A stretch of DNA of 6,278 nt from a bacterium (GTDB lineage: Bacteria > Margulisbacteria > Marinamargulisbacteria > SXXA01). Position 1 is the stretch's first letter. The number at the start of each line of letters is the position of its first letter. The notes beneath the pieces are model-generated. The model did not search any database, was not told where the DNA came from, and saw only the letters and a list, made by a program, of their open reading frames with translations. Positions 1 to 6,186 of this stretch are shown piece by piece. The stretch is from NCBI GenBank assembly GCA_010027915.1, contig RGUG01000081.1:1-6278 (forward strand), in the 5' to 3' direction. The position numbers were made by a program, and so were the translations under genes.

Positions 1-2
1 TG

Positions 3-41
3 ATCATGGCCAAATATGCGGGGTTAAAACGATGTACATAA
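3..41 (+). CDS. Possible C-terminal tail of an upstream gene, overlapping queE
   Basis: The third reading frame is open from the left edge and ends in TAA at 39-41. It reads IMAKYAGLKRCT and overlaps the queE start by 10 bases. Short overlaps are normal in this tightly packed window, so this may be the last dozen residues of a gene co-transcribed with queE. The peptide is too short to identify, and I could not match it to the usual C-termini of QueC or QueD. An alternative is that the upstream gene ends at the TGA at bases 1-3 in the first frame, in which case this frame means nothing. Confidence 0.3.
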   Translation: MMAKYAGLKRCT

Positions 42-688
42 AAGACGTGTTTTTTAGTTATCAGGGCGAAGGCCCATGGGTGGGGTATCCCCAAATTTTT
101 TTGCGATTGTATGGGTGTAACATTCATTGTGCCTATTGCGATGAGCCTGATTTTGCCCATCAGCGAGAAACCGTCACCCCCGAGGATGTCATGGGCCGCA
201 TCATGCCCCTGGTGGCCAAAAAACCCCATTCGATTGCGGTGACCGGTGGGGAACCCTTGTTGCAGGCCGATGCCTTAAAAGAATTAATCCCCCTTTTCCC
301 ACTGCCAGCTTATTTAGAAACCAACGGCACCTTACCAGCTCACTTAGAAAGTGTGGTGGACTTGTTTACGTATTTTAGTGTGGATTACAAGCCAGGGTTT
401 GACCGTGAATTTATGGCCTTTATGTCGATTTTATCGGGGCGTCCGAATGTGTATGTCAAGTGGGTATTAACCCCTGATTTTCCGGTGATGGATCTCAAAA
501 AGTTGGTCAAAACGGTGGCCGCAGTGGCGGGGGATGTTCCCTTTGTGATTCAGCCGGTCACCCCATTTGGTGGCATCAAACGGCAGGTCACGGCCCCAGA
601 AATTGATCGGGCATTTCAATTTGCCCGTCAATTATTAGCCGATGTCCGCATTATTCCCCAAACCCATAAAATGATGGGATTAAAATAA
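32..688 (+). CDS. queE: 7-carboxy-7-deazaguanine synthase QueE, radical SAM enzyme
   Basis: This cytosolic enzyme converts 6-carboxy-5,6,7,8-tetrahydropterin to 7-carboxy-7-deazaguanine, the step before preQ0 in queuosine synthesis, using SAM and a [4Fe-4S] cluster. The 218-residue length is normal for the family. The N-terminus carries SYQGEGPWVG (residues 9-18), then the cluster motif CX3CX2C (C29, C33, C36). TGGEPLLQ (71-78) is the SAM-binding GGE motif, ETNGT is at 96-100, VIQPVTP at 172-178, and the typical ending PQTHKMMGLK follows. The ATG at 32 gives the usual distance to QGEGP; a GGGG (20-23) eight bases upstream is a weak ribosome site. Two positions differ from the textbook pattern: Asp-Glu-Pro follows the last cysteine where Asp-Thr is common, and VDYK (117-120) sits where many members have SPK. 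No other queuosine gene is visible here. pepP follows after 2 bases. The family assignment is secure; the exact substrate is inferred. Confidence 0.9.
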   Translation: MYIKDVFFSYQGEGPWVGYPQIFLRLYGCNIHCAYCDEPDFAHQRETVTPEDVMGRIMPLVAKKPHSIAVTGGEPLLQADALKELIPLFPLPAYLETNGTLPAHLESVVDLFTYFSVDYKPGFDREFMAFMSILSGRPNVYVKWVLTPDFPVMDLKKLVKTVAAVAGDVPFVIQPVTPFGGIKRQVTAPEIDRAFQFARQLLADVRIIPQTHKMMGLK

Positions 689-690
689 CC

Positions 691-1980
691 ATGGGAATGG
701 GGCACCCCTATTCGGGGGTATACATCGATGATGGCTTGTCGTTATCAGCGGCCAAGGCACGCTACCAATCAAGGCGGCAGTGGCTGAAGCAAGCGGTGGG
801 GCATCCGATGTTGTTGGTGGGCCCACGCCAGGGACCATTGGCTGAATGGCCCTGGGCCCATGCCCATCTGCCCGTGTTTCAAGATCCCTATGTATTGTAT
901 TTAACGGGCATTAACCAGTGCCCTTGTGCCTTGTTTTTAGATCCCAACGAGGCAGAGGATGTGGTGATGTTACCCCCCGTATCGGCACAGCGTGTGTTTT
1001 GGGATGGGATACGTTTGGGGGCGGGGGATGGGGTGGTGGGCGACCTTACGGGGCTAAAGGCATTGTCCCCGCGGAGGTTTCAGCACCACATTCATCAGGT
1101 GATGGGTGACCGGTGCCTGGGGGTGACCCGAATGGGGGAGGCGATGAAATGGCCCCTCATGAACACCTTAAAACGACGGGGACCATGGGTGCATATTGAT
1201 GACACGATGTGGGCCCAACGGTTGGTGATGGACACGGTAGACTTGCACAATCTATCGGTGGCCATCGATAAAACCAAGCGGGTGTTTGAAGGGGTGATGG
1301 CCACGTGGTCATCCCGTCAATCAGAAGACGAGGTGTATGCCCAGTTAATGGGGGGGATTTACCATGAGTCATCATTTGGCCCCTCGTTTCATTGCATAGT
1401 GGGGGCCGAAAAAAACGCCACGGTGTTGCATTACAGCAAGCACAACGACCCATTTCCCCAGTCGGGATTGGTACTCTTGGATTTTGGTGTCAGATGGCAA
1501 GCCATGCATGCGGACATTAGCCGGGTATTACCCATTGGGGGACGGTTTAGTGGGCCAGAGCGTGAGTTATATGGGTTGGTGCGAGAAACCGCCCAGGTGG
1601 CGGCCCGTCAGGTGAGACCGGGTGTGAGTTTACAGGAGGTCAACGAGGTGGCATGGTCCTATTTGGCCCAGGGACTGTCGTCATTAGCGGGGGTGTCGGT
1701 CTCGACCGTTTATGACAGGCAGCCACATCAAATTGGGCATTTGTTAGGGCATCAGGTGCACGATGGGGACGAGGACCGGGCGTATCGCCACCGCCCCTTG
1801 GTGCCGGGGATGGTCCTCACAATTGAACCGGGGTTCTACGGCCAGCTCACGGGCATGGGGTGGCAACAGTGGGTGGGCATTCGATTGGAAGACAATTATG
1901 TGGTAACCGATACGGGGGCACAGTGTTTATCAGCCGATATCCCGATTGATCCTGGGCTCATCGAGTTGGCATTGAGGTAG
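691..1980 (+). CDS. pepP: Xaa-Pro aminopeptidase (aminopeptidase P, M24B family)
   Basis: This cytosolic dimetal peptidase removes an N-terminal residue that precedes proline. The 429-residue length is close to E. coli PepP. Residues about 20-150 form the aminopeptidase P N-terminal domain, with the landmarks YVLYLTGIN (67-75) and FWDGIRLG (103-110). Residues about 190-425 form the pita-bread catalytic domain. All five metal ligands are visible: D264 (LLDFG), D275 (HADIS), H350 (IGHLLG), E379 (TIEPGFY) and E400 (IRLED). The D-to-D spacing of 11 and H-to-E spacing of 29 match E. coli PepP as I recall it. H247 (VLHYSKHN) and H357 (VHD) fit the other active-site histidines. The start is the ATG 2 bases after the queE stop, with a weak GGGA (676-679) inside queE, so translation is probably coupled; the ATG at 697 is possible. 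There is no signal peptide. The functional link to queE is unclear. Confidence 0.93.
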   Translation: MGMGHPYSGVYIDDGLSLSAAKARYQSRRQWLKQAVGHPMLLVGPRQGPLAEWPWAHAHLPVFQDPYVLYLTGINQCPCALFLDPNEAEDVVMLPPVSAQRVFWDGIRLGAGDGVVGDLTGLKALSPRRFQHHIHQVMGDRCLGVTRMGEAMKWPLMNTLKRRGPWVHIDDTMWAQRLVMDTVDLHNLSVAIDKTKRVFEGVMATWSSRQSEDEVYAQLMGGIYHESSFGPSFHCIVGAEKNATVLHYSKHNDPFPQSGLVLLDFGVRWQAMHADISRVLPIGGRFSGPERELYGLVRETAQVAARQVRPGVSLQEVNEVAWSYLAQGLSSLAGVSVSTVYDRQPHQIGHLLGHQVHDGDEDRAYRHRPLVPGMVLTIEPGFYGQLTGMGWQQWVGIRLEDNYVVTDTGAQCLSADIPIDPGLIELALR

Positions 1981-1998
1981 TATATACCGGTTCAATAG

Positions 1999-2013
1999 AC
2001 AGTCGGCTACTGT
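1999..2013. terminator. Short inverted repeat in the convergent gap, possible weak bidirectional terminator
   Basis: In the 40-bp gap between the converging pepP and the secreted-protein operon, ACAGT (1999-2003) pairs with ACTGT (2009-2013) around a 5-base loop. The position is right for a shared terminator. The stem is only 5 pairs and no T-run follows on either strand, so it does not qualify as a strong intrinsic terminator. No other structure is seen in the gap. Confidence 0.2.
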
Positions 2014-2020
2014 TACCAAG

Positions 2021-2905
2021 TTAGAAGGGTTGGGCGTGTAAAAACGGATTGGGTCGCATGATGACCATGCGGGCATAGATGGTTGAAGGATCAATATCCT
2101 GATTGGCGGTGTTGTATTCTTTGTTGAGACCACAGACTGACTCAATCGAGAGAGAAATGGTAGAGGAGGAGGTAAATTGAAGTATCTGGTTGCTTTGTGC
2201 CATGGTTTGATGGGTTGAATGAAGTTCTTTTTCATATTGACTAAATGGACAGGTATTAGAAGCACGTGGTGTCGAACTTGAGGCAAACGCCAAAAACTCA
2301 TTGGGTGAAAACGATACCAAGTCTTGGGGGTCAATACCATTATCGGCGTCTTGTAAAGTAGCAGACACATGGGTGGTGCTGCATTGGATGTTAAAATTCA
2401 CACTCACGGTACGGGCATTAAAGCATTGCCATTCCGGGCTATCCGTACGATCCAAAATAAACGCAATGGTTTTATCTTGCCGGTACGCCATGGTTTTTAA
2501 TAACAGTTGACTTAAAAATGAATTGACGGTGGCGACGGAGGCGGCCTGACGGACGGTAATTTTTAACACCGCATTGAGTGTGATGGATTGAATAGCCACC
2601 GTACCAGTGCCCCAACTAGTTGGGGCGATTGCATTAACGGTAGCCAGAGTTGCAAGGAAGGATGGTGTATTATAGGTAGGGCTTATGATGGTATCTGAGG
2701 AATCGGAGCCCCCCACCACCGCCACATAAATGATATCCCCGCTACTTCGTGCCGTTGCCGTCAATCCGGGTGCAATGGCGTAGTTATGGGTGGACGAAAC
2801 AGTACGAAATGATCGGGTGGTGGCGTTGGTGTTAATCCATGGCTGGGCATATGACATCTCAACACCCAATAGCAAGAATGCAAGACCCAATACCCATTTG
2901 ATCAT
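2021..2905 (-). CDS. Secreted protein A, unknown function, cadherin-like stretch
   Basis: A 294-residue protein I do not recognise as a whole. It starts with a clear signal peptide: MIK, a hydrophobic core WVLGLAFLLLGV, and a likely cleavage after SYA (residue 20), leaving a mature start QPWIN. The mature part is Ser/Thr-rich and looks beta-rich. Residues about 40-173 resemble single copies of cadherin-like repeats of surface proteins: PGLT, then AVLKITV, an ATVNSFLSQLLLKT helix, and KTIAFILD followed by ARTVSVNFNI. Four cysteines (C161, C175, C219, C258) could make two disulfides outside the cytoplasm. A short echo, LAFASSST and LQFTSSST, occurs in the last third. There is no membrane anchor, LPXTG or sorting tail. 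The start is the ATG at 2905, one base after the stop of gene B, with GGGAGG ten bases upstream. The frame stays open upstream of this ATG, but a longer start would bury the signal peptide. Confidence 0.8.
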   Translation of the reverse strand: MIKWVLGLAFLLLGVEMSYAQPWINTNATTRSFRTVSSTHNYAIAPGLTATARSSGDIIYVAVVGGSDSSDTIISPTYNTPSFLATLATVNAIAPTSWGTGTVAIQSITLNAVLKITVRQAASVATVNSFLSQLLLKTMAYRQDKTIAFILDRTDSPEWQCFNARTVSVNFNIQCSTTHVSATLQDADNGIDPQDLVSFSPNEFLAFASSSTPRASNTCPFSQYEKELHSTHQTMAQSNQILQFTSSSTISLSIESVCGLNKEYNTANQDIDPSTIYARMVIMRPNPFLHAQPF

Positions 2906-2906
2906 G

Positions 2907-4430
2907 TTAAAATCGCCTCCCGTTACCCTGCGGCTGACTGTTATACAGCCCACTATAGGCACCCAAATAATGCGTGCCGGTATAAATAAAGGTATAGACC
3001 TGAAACAAAGGCCAATTGTTACCATCTACCTTCGTCCAATCAACCAAGTCTAACTCCCATTCATCGGATCGATCGGCAGGGGTATCATCTTCTGTATTCG
3101 CATCGGGCCAGCTTAAATTGGATTGTTTAAAGGTCAGAACCCCATTGCCGGTACGTTTGACCAATAGATAGAGGGTAGTGGGTGGAAGTGCGGCCCCATT
3201 ATAGGTGGGGTCAACAAAGGTGATGCTACGGGCACTTCCCCCCATGGTCATGCGTTGAAAGGTGCCAGTTGACCAATCAATGACCGACGATGGGCTCTCG
3301 TTGAATTGCCCCCCCAACACCCCGGTAACCAAGGCAGAACCTTTGACCATGACCCCCCCTGTCAAGGTATTAAACTGTCCCCCTATCATGACCGAATAGG
3401 GAAGGCCAATACCCGGTCTGGCCACCTGAATCAACTGGTCTGGACTTGCTTTATTGGGTGAAAAAAACCATTCACTCAGGTCAAAGCGAATGCCGTTGGA
3501 GTGGTTAGTAGAAGGAATCAGATGTTGTAACACCGGAATATCGGACAACCCTTGCGGGCTGTTGCGTGCACCGGTGCGATAGGGACCGTACATAAGGGTG
3601 TACTCTTTCTTAGTAACCCCTACTTGATAGGCAATATTTTTGATCACATAGGTTGTGCCACCCGTGAGTAATCGCATCCGAAGAGTATTACCGTCGTCAC
3701 GGTAAGGCATCATGGTATTGGGTACGCCGGATGGTGCTGTGGGGGCTGAAATTGGAAAGTCGTAGGGAAGGTAGCGGGTGACGCCCGAGGGGGACAATTG
3801 AATGGTGGCAGAGTTAGTTACATACAATGGGATGGGACTGGATGCCAACGGGGAAGTGACCATGGGACCCGGTGCAAATTGTTGGACCAATGTCGATACG
3901 TTCGTTTGATTAGGACTTAAAACAGGCTCAGTGGGCCAATTGGTTGTGATCTCATAGATATTATCATGGCCCGCTTGTTGGAAGTACCAGTTTAGGGAAA
4001 AGAAGACTTGTAAGTTGCCATCCTGTAAATTCCAACTTCGTTCTGTTCGTTGGGAGGCATCGAGTTGGGGGAACGTCATCAACCCATTTTTTAATAAGTA
4101 AAGCGGGCCGTTGACCACCAAGACCCGATTGTTAATCGACGCAATGGACCCCTCAACCCAATTCAACCGCAATTGATTGGTGATAGGGTCAAATGCCAGG
4201 GCGTCAATGGTAATCTGGACTGAGTTAGAACTGGGAATCAGAAGGCCACGGTTAATGGTAACGCCTGTGGGGGACATGACACTTTCTTGGTTTTGCCACT
4301 CAAAGTAATTATCGCCATAAACCAGGCCATGAGGTAAGAACATCAATACCCATCCCAAAAAGAGCATCACCAGTCGATGATGGCAAGTGATGAACCTAAA
4401 AAAGCGAGGGATCCACGATGGCATCGTCAC
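2907..4430 (-). CDS. Large secreted protein B with a phage-tail-like C-terminal module
   Basis: A 507-residue protein of unknown function. A basic n-region (RFFRFITCHHR) precedes the hydrophobic segment LVMLFLGWVLMFLPHGLVYG, with likely cleavage near residue 39 to give mature DNYFEW. The only cysteine is C16 in the leader, so the mature protein has none. The body is beta-rich with many Pro, Thr, Asn and Gly residues. GGQFN occurs twice, at 350-354 and 373-377. Residues about 395-495 carry the order SITFVDP, TLYLLVKRTG, VLTFKQSNLSWPDA, VYTFIYTGTHYLG. This resembles C-terminal modules of phage tail and structural proteins (strand, WPxG, then YTFxYxGxxYxG); that is a recalled pattern, not a search result. 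The start is GTG at 4430 in a GTGA overlap with gene C, with AAGGGG five bases upstream; the ATG at 4424 is the alternative. Gene A follows after one base. An adhesive or filament role is only a guess. Confidence 0.8.
   Translation of the reverse strand: MTMPSWIPRFFRFITCHHRLVMLFLGWVLMFLPHGLVYGDNYFEWQNQESVMSPTGVTINRGLLIPSSNSVQITIDALAFDPITNQLRLNWVEGSIASINNRVLVVNGPLYLLKNGLMTFPQLDASQRTERSWNLQDGNLQVFFSLNWYFQQAGHDNIYEITTNWPTEPVLSPNQTNVSTLVQQFAPGPMVTSPLASSPIPLYVTNSATIQLSPSGVTRYLPYDFPISAPTAPSGVPNTMMPYRDDGNTLRMRLLTGGTTYVIKNIAYQVGVTKKEYTLMYGPYRTGARNSPQGLSDIPVLQHLIPSTNHSNGIRFDLSEWFFSPNKASPDQLIQVARPGIGLPYSVMIGGQFNTLTGGVMVKGSALVTGVLGGQFNESPSSVIDWSTGTFQRMTMGGSARSITFVDPTYNGAALPPTTLYLLVKRTGNGVLTFKQSNLSWPDANTEDDTPADRSDEWELDLVDWTKVDGNNWPLFQVYTFIYTGTHYLGAYSGLYNSQPQGNGRRF
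2916..2921 (-). promoter_or_regulatory. Ribosome binding site of secreted gene A
   Basis: GGGAGG on the minus strand lies inside the last codons of gene B and ten bases before the ATG at 2905. It fixes the start of gene A at the methionine in front of the signal peptide, although the reading frame is open for another 40 codons upstream. Confidence 0.7.
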
Positions 4431-5371
4431 TTCAACCCCTTGATCACGTCACCCAAGATATAATACTTTGGTTCACCCGGTTTGCCAGATGGCACAAAAA
4501 AGAGGGTGTATATCGTATGCCCACTCACAAGTGGCCCATCCCCCAAGTGTTGGCCGGGCCACATTACCTGATACTCAGGTAGTATCTTGGCCGAAGAGGA
4601 GTCATCTCGAGATCCACCGATGCACTCTTTAAAAATAGTAACGGTTCGTGTCAGATACTGAGAACCCTGGGTGTTTTCTTGAATAATGGTCATAACAAAG
4701 GGGGTGGGGTCTGCCAAACTTTCAGTATCCAAACAAATGTCTAACGTGCGCAAAGATTGCGGTTGACTGATCACATCATTGGTTAACACAAAAAGATTGG
4801 CATATACGCCATTGGTAGTCGCGATACCAATATTTTGTTGAATCATTTCTTTCGGCCTAATAAACCAGTTATTCTTACCTGCTACACCATCCAACACCCG
4901 CACACTGCCGACCAGGTGGGTGAACGATGCAGTGTCTTTTTGCAAGGCCATGGGCACGCTGAGGTTTAATACCCCCTGGGCGACTTGATGCAAGGTCTGG
5001 CTTCCCGTGTTTGGTTCGGGCCCCATGACCACTTTGCCTTGTATCTGATTTGTGACACCAAATGCAGTGTTTCCCATGTGCATATTGGGCCGGGTATACA
5101 CCCGAAAAAAATTGGCCACATTGAACCGGGTGAGAAATTGTGATGAGGTACCATCATTAGCGGTTGTATTGGCAACGGACCACTCGGATTGTAACACTTG
5201 GGCCCATCCCGAGTGGGTAATACCCAATAGGATCAGCACCCCTACCATGATATGTGGTACGCATAACCCAGTCATCGCCCTTACCAATCGACGGACGGGA
5301 TACCGTAACATGTAATGAAAAAAATCAATCCAATATCGGATGCTGGCCATAGACCCAAAGTATCGCATCAC
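4427..5371 (-). CDS. Exported protein C, unknown function
   Basis: Up to 314 residues, not recognised. From the GTG at 5371 the leader is unusually long: an aromatic and basic stretch of about 35 residues, then the hydrophobic core IMVGVLILLGI and a likely cleavage after GWA (residue 57), giving mature QVLQSEW. The start is uncertain. GTG 5371 and ATG 5368 form GTGATG on the ispE stop and suggest coupled translation but lack a ribosome site. ATG 5350, 5311 and 5275 would give shorter leaders; 5275 has AAGGG only two bases upstream. The mature part is Thr/Asn/Gln-rich with two cysteines (C213, C250) that could pair. The C-terminus has TVTIFKEC, VMWPG, IYTLFF and YYILGDVIKG, echoing the order of elements at the end of gene B. 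It ends in a GTGA overlap with gene B. I cannot say what it does. Confidence 0.75.
   Translation of the reverse strand: MMRYFGSMASIRYWIDFFHYMLRYPVRRLVRAMTGLCVPHIMVGVLILLGITHSGWAQVLQSEWSVANTTANDGTSSQFLTRFNVANFFRVYTRPNMHMGNTAFGVTNQIQGKVVMGPEPNTGSQTLHQVAQGVLNLSVPMALQKDTASFTHLVGSVRVLDGVAGKNNWFIRPKEMIQQNIGIATTNGVYANLFVLTNDVISQPQSLRTLDICLDTESLADPTPFVMTIIQENTQGSQYLTRTVTIFKECIGGSRDDSSSAKILPEYQVMWPGQHLGDGPLVSGHTIYTLFFVPSGKPGEPKYYILGDVIKGLK
4436..4441 (-). promoter_or_regulatory. Ribosome binding site of secreted gene B
   Basis: AAGGGG on the minus strand lies within the last codons of gene C, five bases before the GTG at 4430 and eleven before the ATG at 4424. The spacing slightly favours GTG, but both starts give the same signal peptide core. 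Confidence 0.5.
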
Positions 5372-6186
5372 ATAAAAGCTGTCGATACATGGCCAATCTC
5401 AGGGGGGAGATGGGACGCCACCCACTGGTTGAAGCGTGATCGATTAGCTGGGGTGGGGGTAGGGATAAAGCACACCGATCCTGATCCCGACAGATAAAGC
5501 GGTAGGTGCCACTCCCTTGCGTGGGTGGCCAATGTGGCCAGCACGGGAATGTGGGCCCATACAACGGGTTTAAAATCGTTTTGGGCATCATGGGTCCAAT
5601 CGGGAAGGCGGTGTCGGGTGTCATCCAAGGAGCGATAGGCCTGACCAGACCACATGGCGGTGTTGGGAATCAACAATTGAACCTCGCCCGTTAAAATGGG
5701 GGCACAGGGGGTCACGATTTCGCCGTATCCCTGTACATGGGCCGTGCTGGCACCCAAAAAAAACGGCACATCCATGCCAATTGATTGGGCCAACTCCTGG
5801 GTTTCTTGTTTAGTTAAAGGTGAAGATAGCCATGGGCCTAGTCCTTTTATCACGGCTGCCGCATTGCTGCTCCCCCCCCCCAACCCACCGCCCACCGGAA
5901 TGCGTTTGATGACGGTGACATGCACCGGATGACGCAATCGGGGGGCCAATGCACGCAAGACAGTGTCAATCGTGCTGCTGCCAGGTGGTATCGTGACCTG
6001 AGGCGATACAAAGGTAACCCCCATGCGATCGGCCGGGGTGATGGTAAGGTGATCGTGTAAGGCAATCAATTGAAAAACCGAGTCAATGGGATGGTAACCC
6101 GTGGCATCGGGCTCAAATACCCGAAGGTAAATATTGAGTTTGGCGTGGCTTTTAAGCTCAATACAACCATCGGATGGCAGGGTCAC
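5368..6186 (-). CDS. ispE: 4-diphosphocytidyl-2-C-methyl-D-erythritol kinase IspE
   Basis: This cytosolic GHMP kinase phosphorylates the 2-hydroxyl of 4-diphosphocytidyl-2-C-methyl-D-erythritol with ATP, the fourth step of the MEP pathway to isopentenyl diphosphate. The 272-residue length is normal. AKLNIYLRV (15-23) holds the catalytic lysine K16, followed by TGYHPIDSVFQ (29-39). The ATP loop is PVGGGLGGGSSNAA (97-110). GMDVPFFLG (137-145) supplies the catalytic aspartate D139, QGYGE is at 152-156, NDFKPV at 203-208, and the C-terminal SGSGSVCF at 233-240. All family motifs are intact. The start is GTG 6186 with AAAGGGAG four bases upstream; it overlaps the preceding gene by GTGA, and the ispE stop overlaps gene C the same way. 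Odd feature: the two catalytic motifs contain a G10 run and a T8 run. rsmA is a common upstream neighbour of ispE elsewhere, but the partial gene here does not look like it. Confidence 0.96.
   Translation of the reverse strand: MTLPSDGCIELKSHAKLNIYLRVFEPDATGYHPIDSVFQLIALHDHLTITPADRMGVTFVSPQVTIPPGSSTIDTVLRALAPRLRHPVHVTVIKRIPVGGGLGGGSSNAAAVIKGLGPWLSSPLTKQETQELAQSIGMDVPFFLGASTAHVQGYGEIVTPCAPILTGEVQLLIPNTAMWSGQAYRSLDDTRHRLPDWTHDAQNDFKPVVWAHIPVLATLATHAREWHLPLYLSGSGSVCFIPTPTPANRSRFNQWVASHLPPEIGHVSTAFM
5872..5881 (-). repeat. G10 homopolymer within the ispE ATP-binding loop
   Basis: Ten consecutive C on the plus strand (G on the coding strand) encode the LGGGS part of the IspE nucleotide loop through three GGG codons in a row. 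The two flanking GGG runs just upstream (5884-5886 and 5891-5893) add further G density. Confidence 0.95.

Noticed and set aside
41..79. LxxC-type lipobox for gene B (minus-strand residues 13-16, FITC), making it a lipoprotein
   Set aside because: C16 lies before the hydrophobic core and is followed by HH, so it cannot be a lipoprotein cleavage site; the true location is near base 4383 on the minus strand, not the span given for this entry.
1986..1991. ACCGGT palindrome just after pepP as an operator
   Set aside because: A single 6-base palindrome between convergent gene ends has no promoter nearby to regulate, so chance is the simplest explanation.
2301..2510. Open frame of 69 codons on the plus strand opposite gene A
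   Set aside because: It lies wholly antisense to a gene with a signal peptide and ribosome site, has no ribosome site of its own and shows no recognisable motif.
2906..3025. A longer gene A beginning at 3025
   Set aside because: It would add 40 residues in front of a well-formed signal peptide and overlap gene B by about 120 bases; the ATG at 2905 has a good GGGAGG site.
5506..5932. Two open plus-strand frames opposite ispE
   Set aside because: ispE is certain from its intact motifs, and these frames are its antisense shadows, rich in Pro and Gly from the complement of its own codons.
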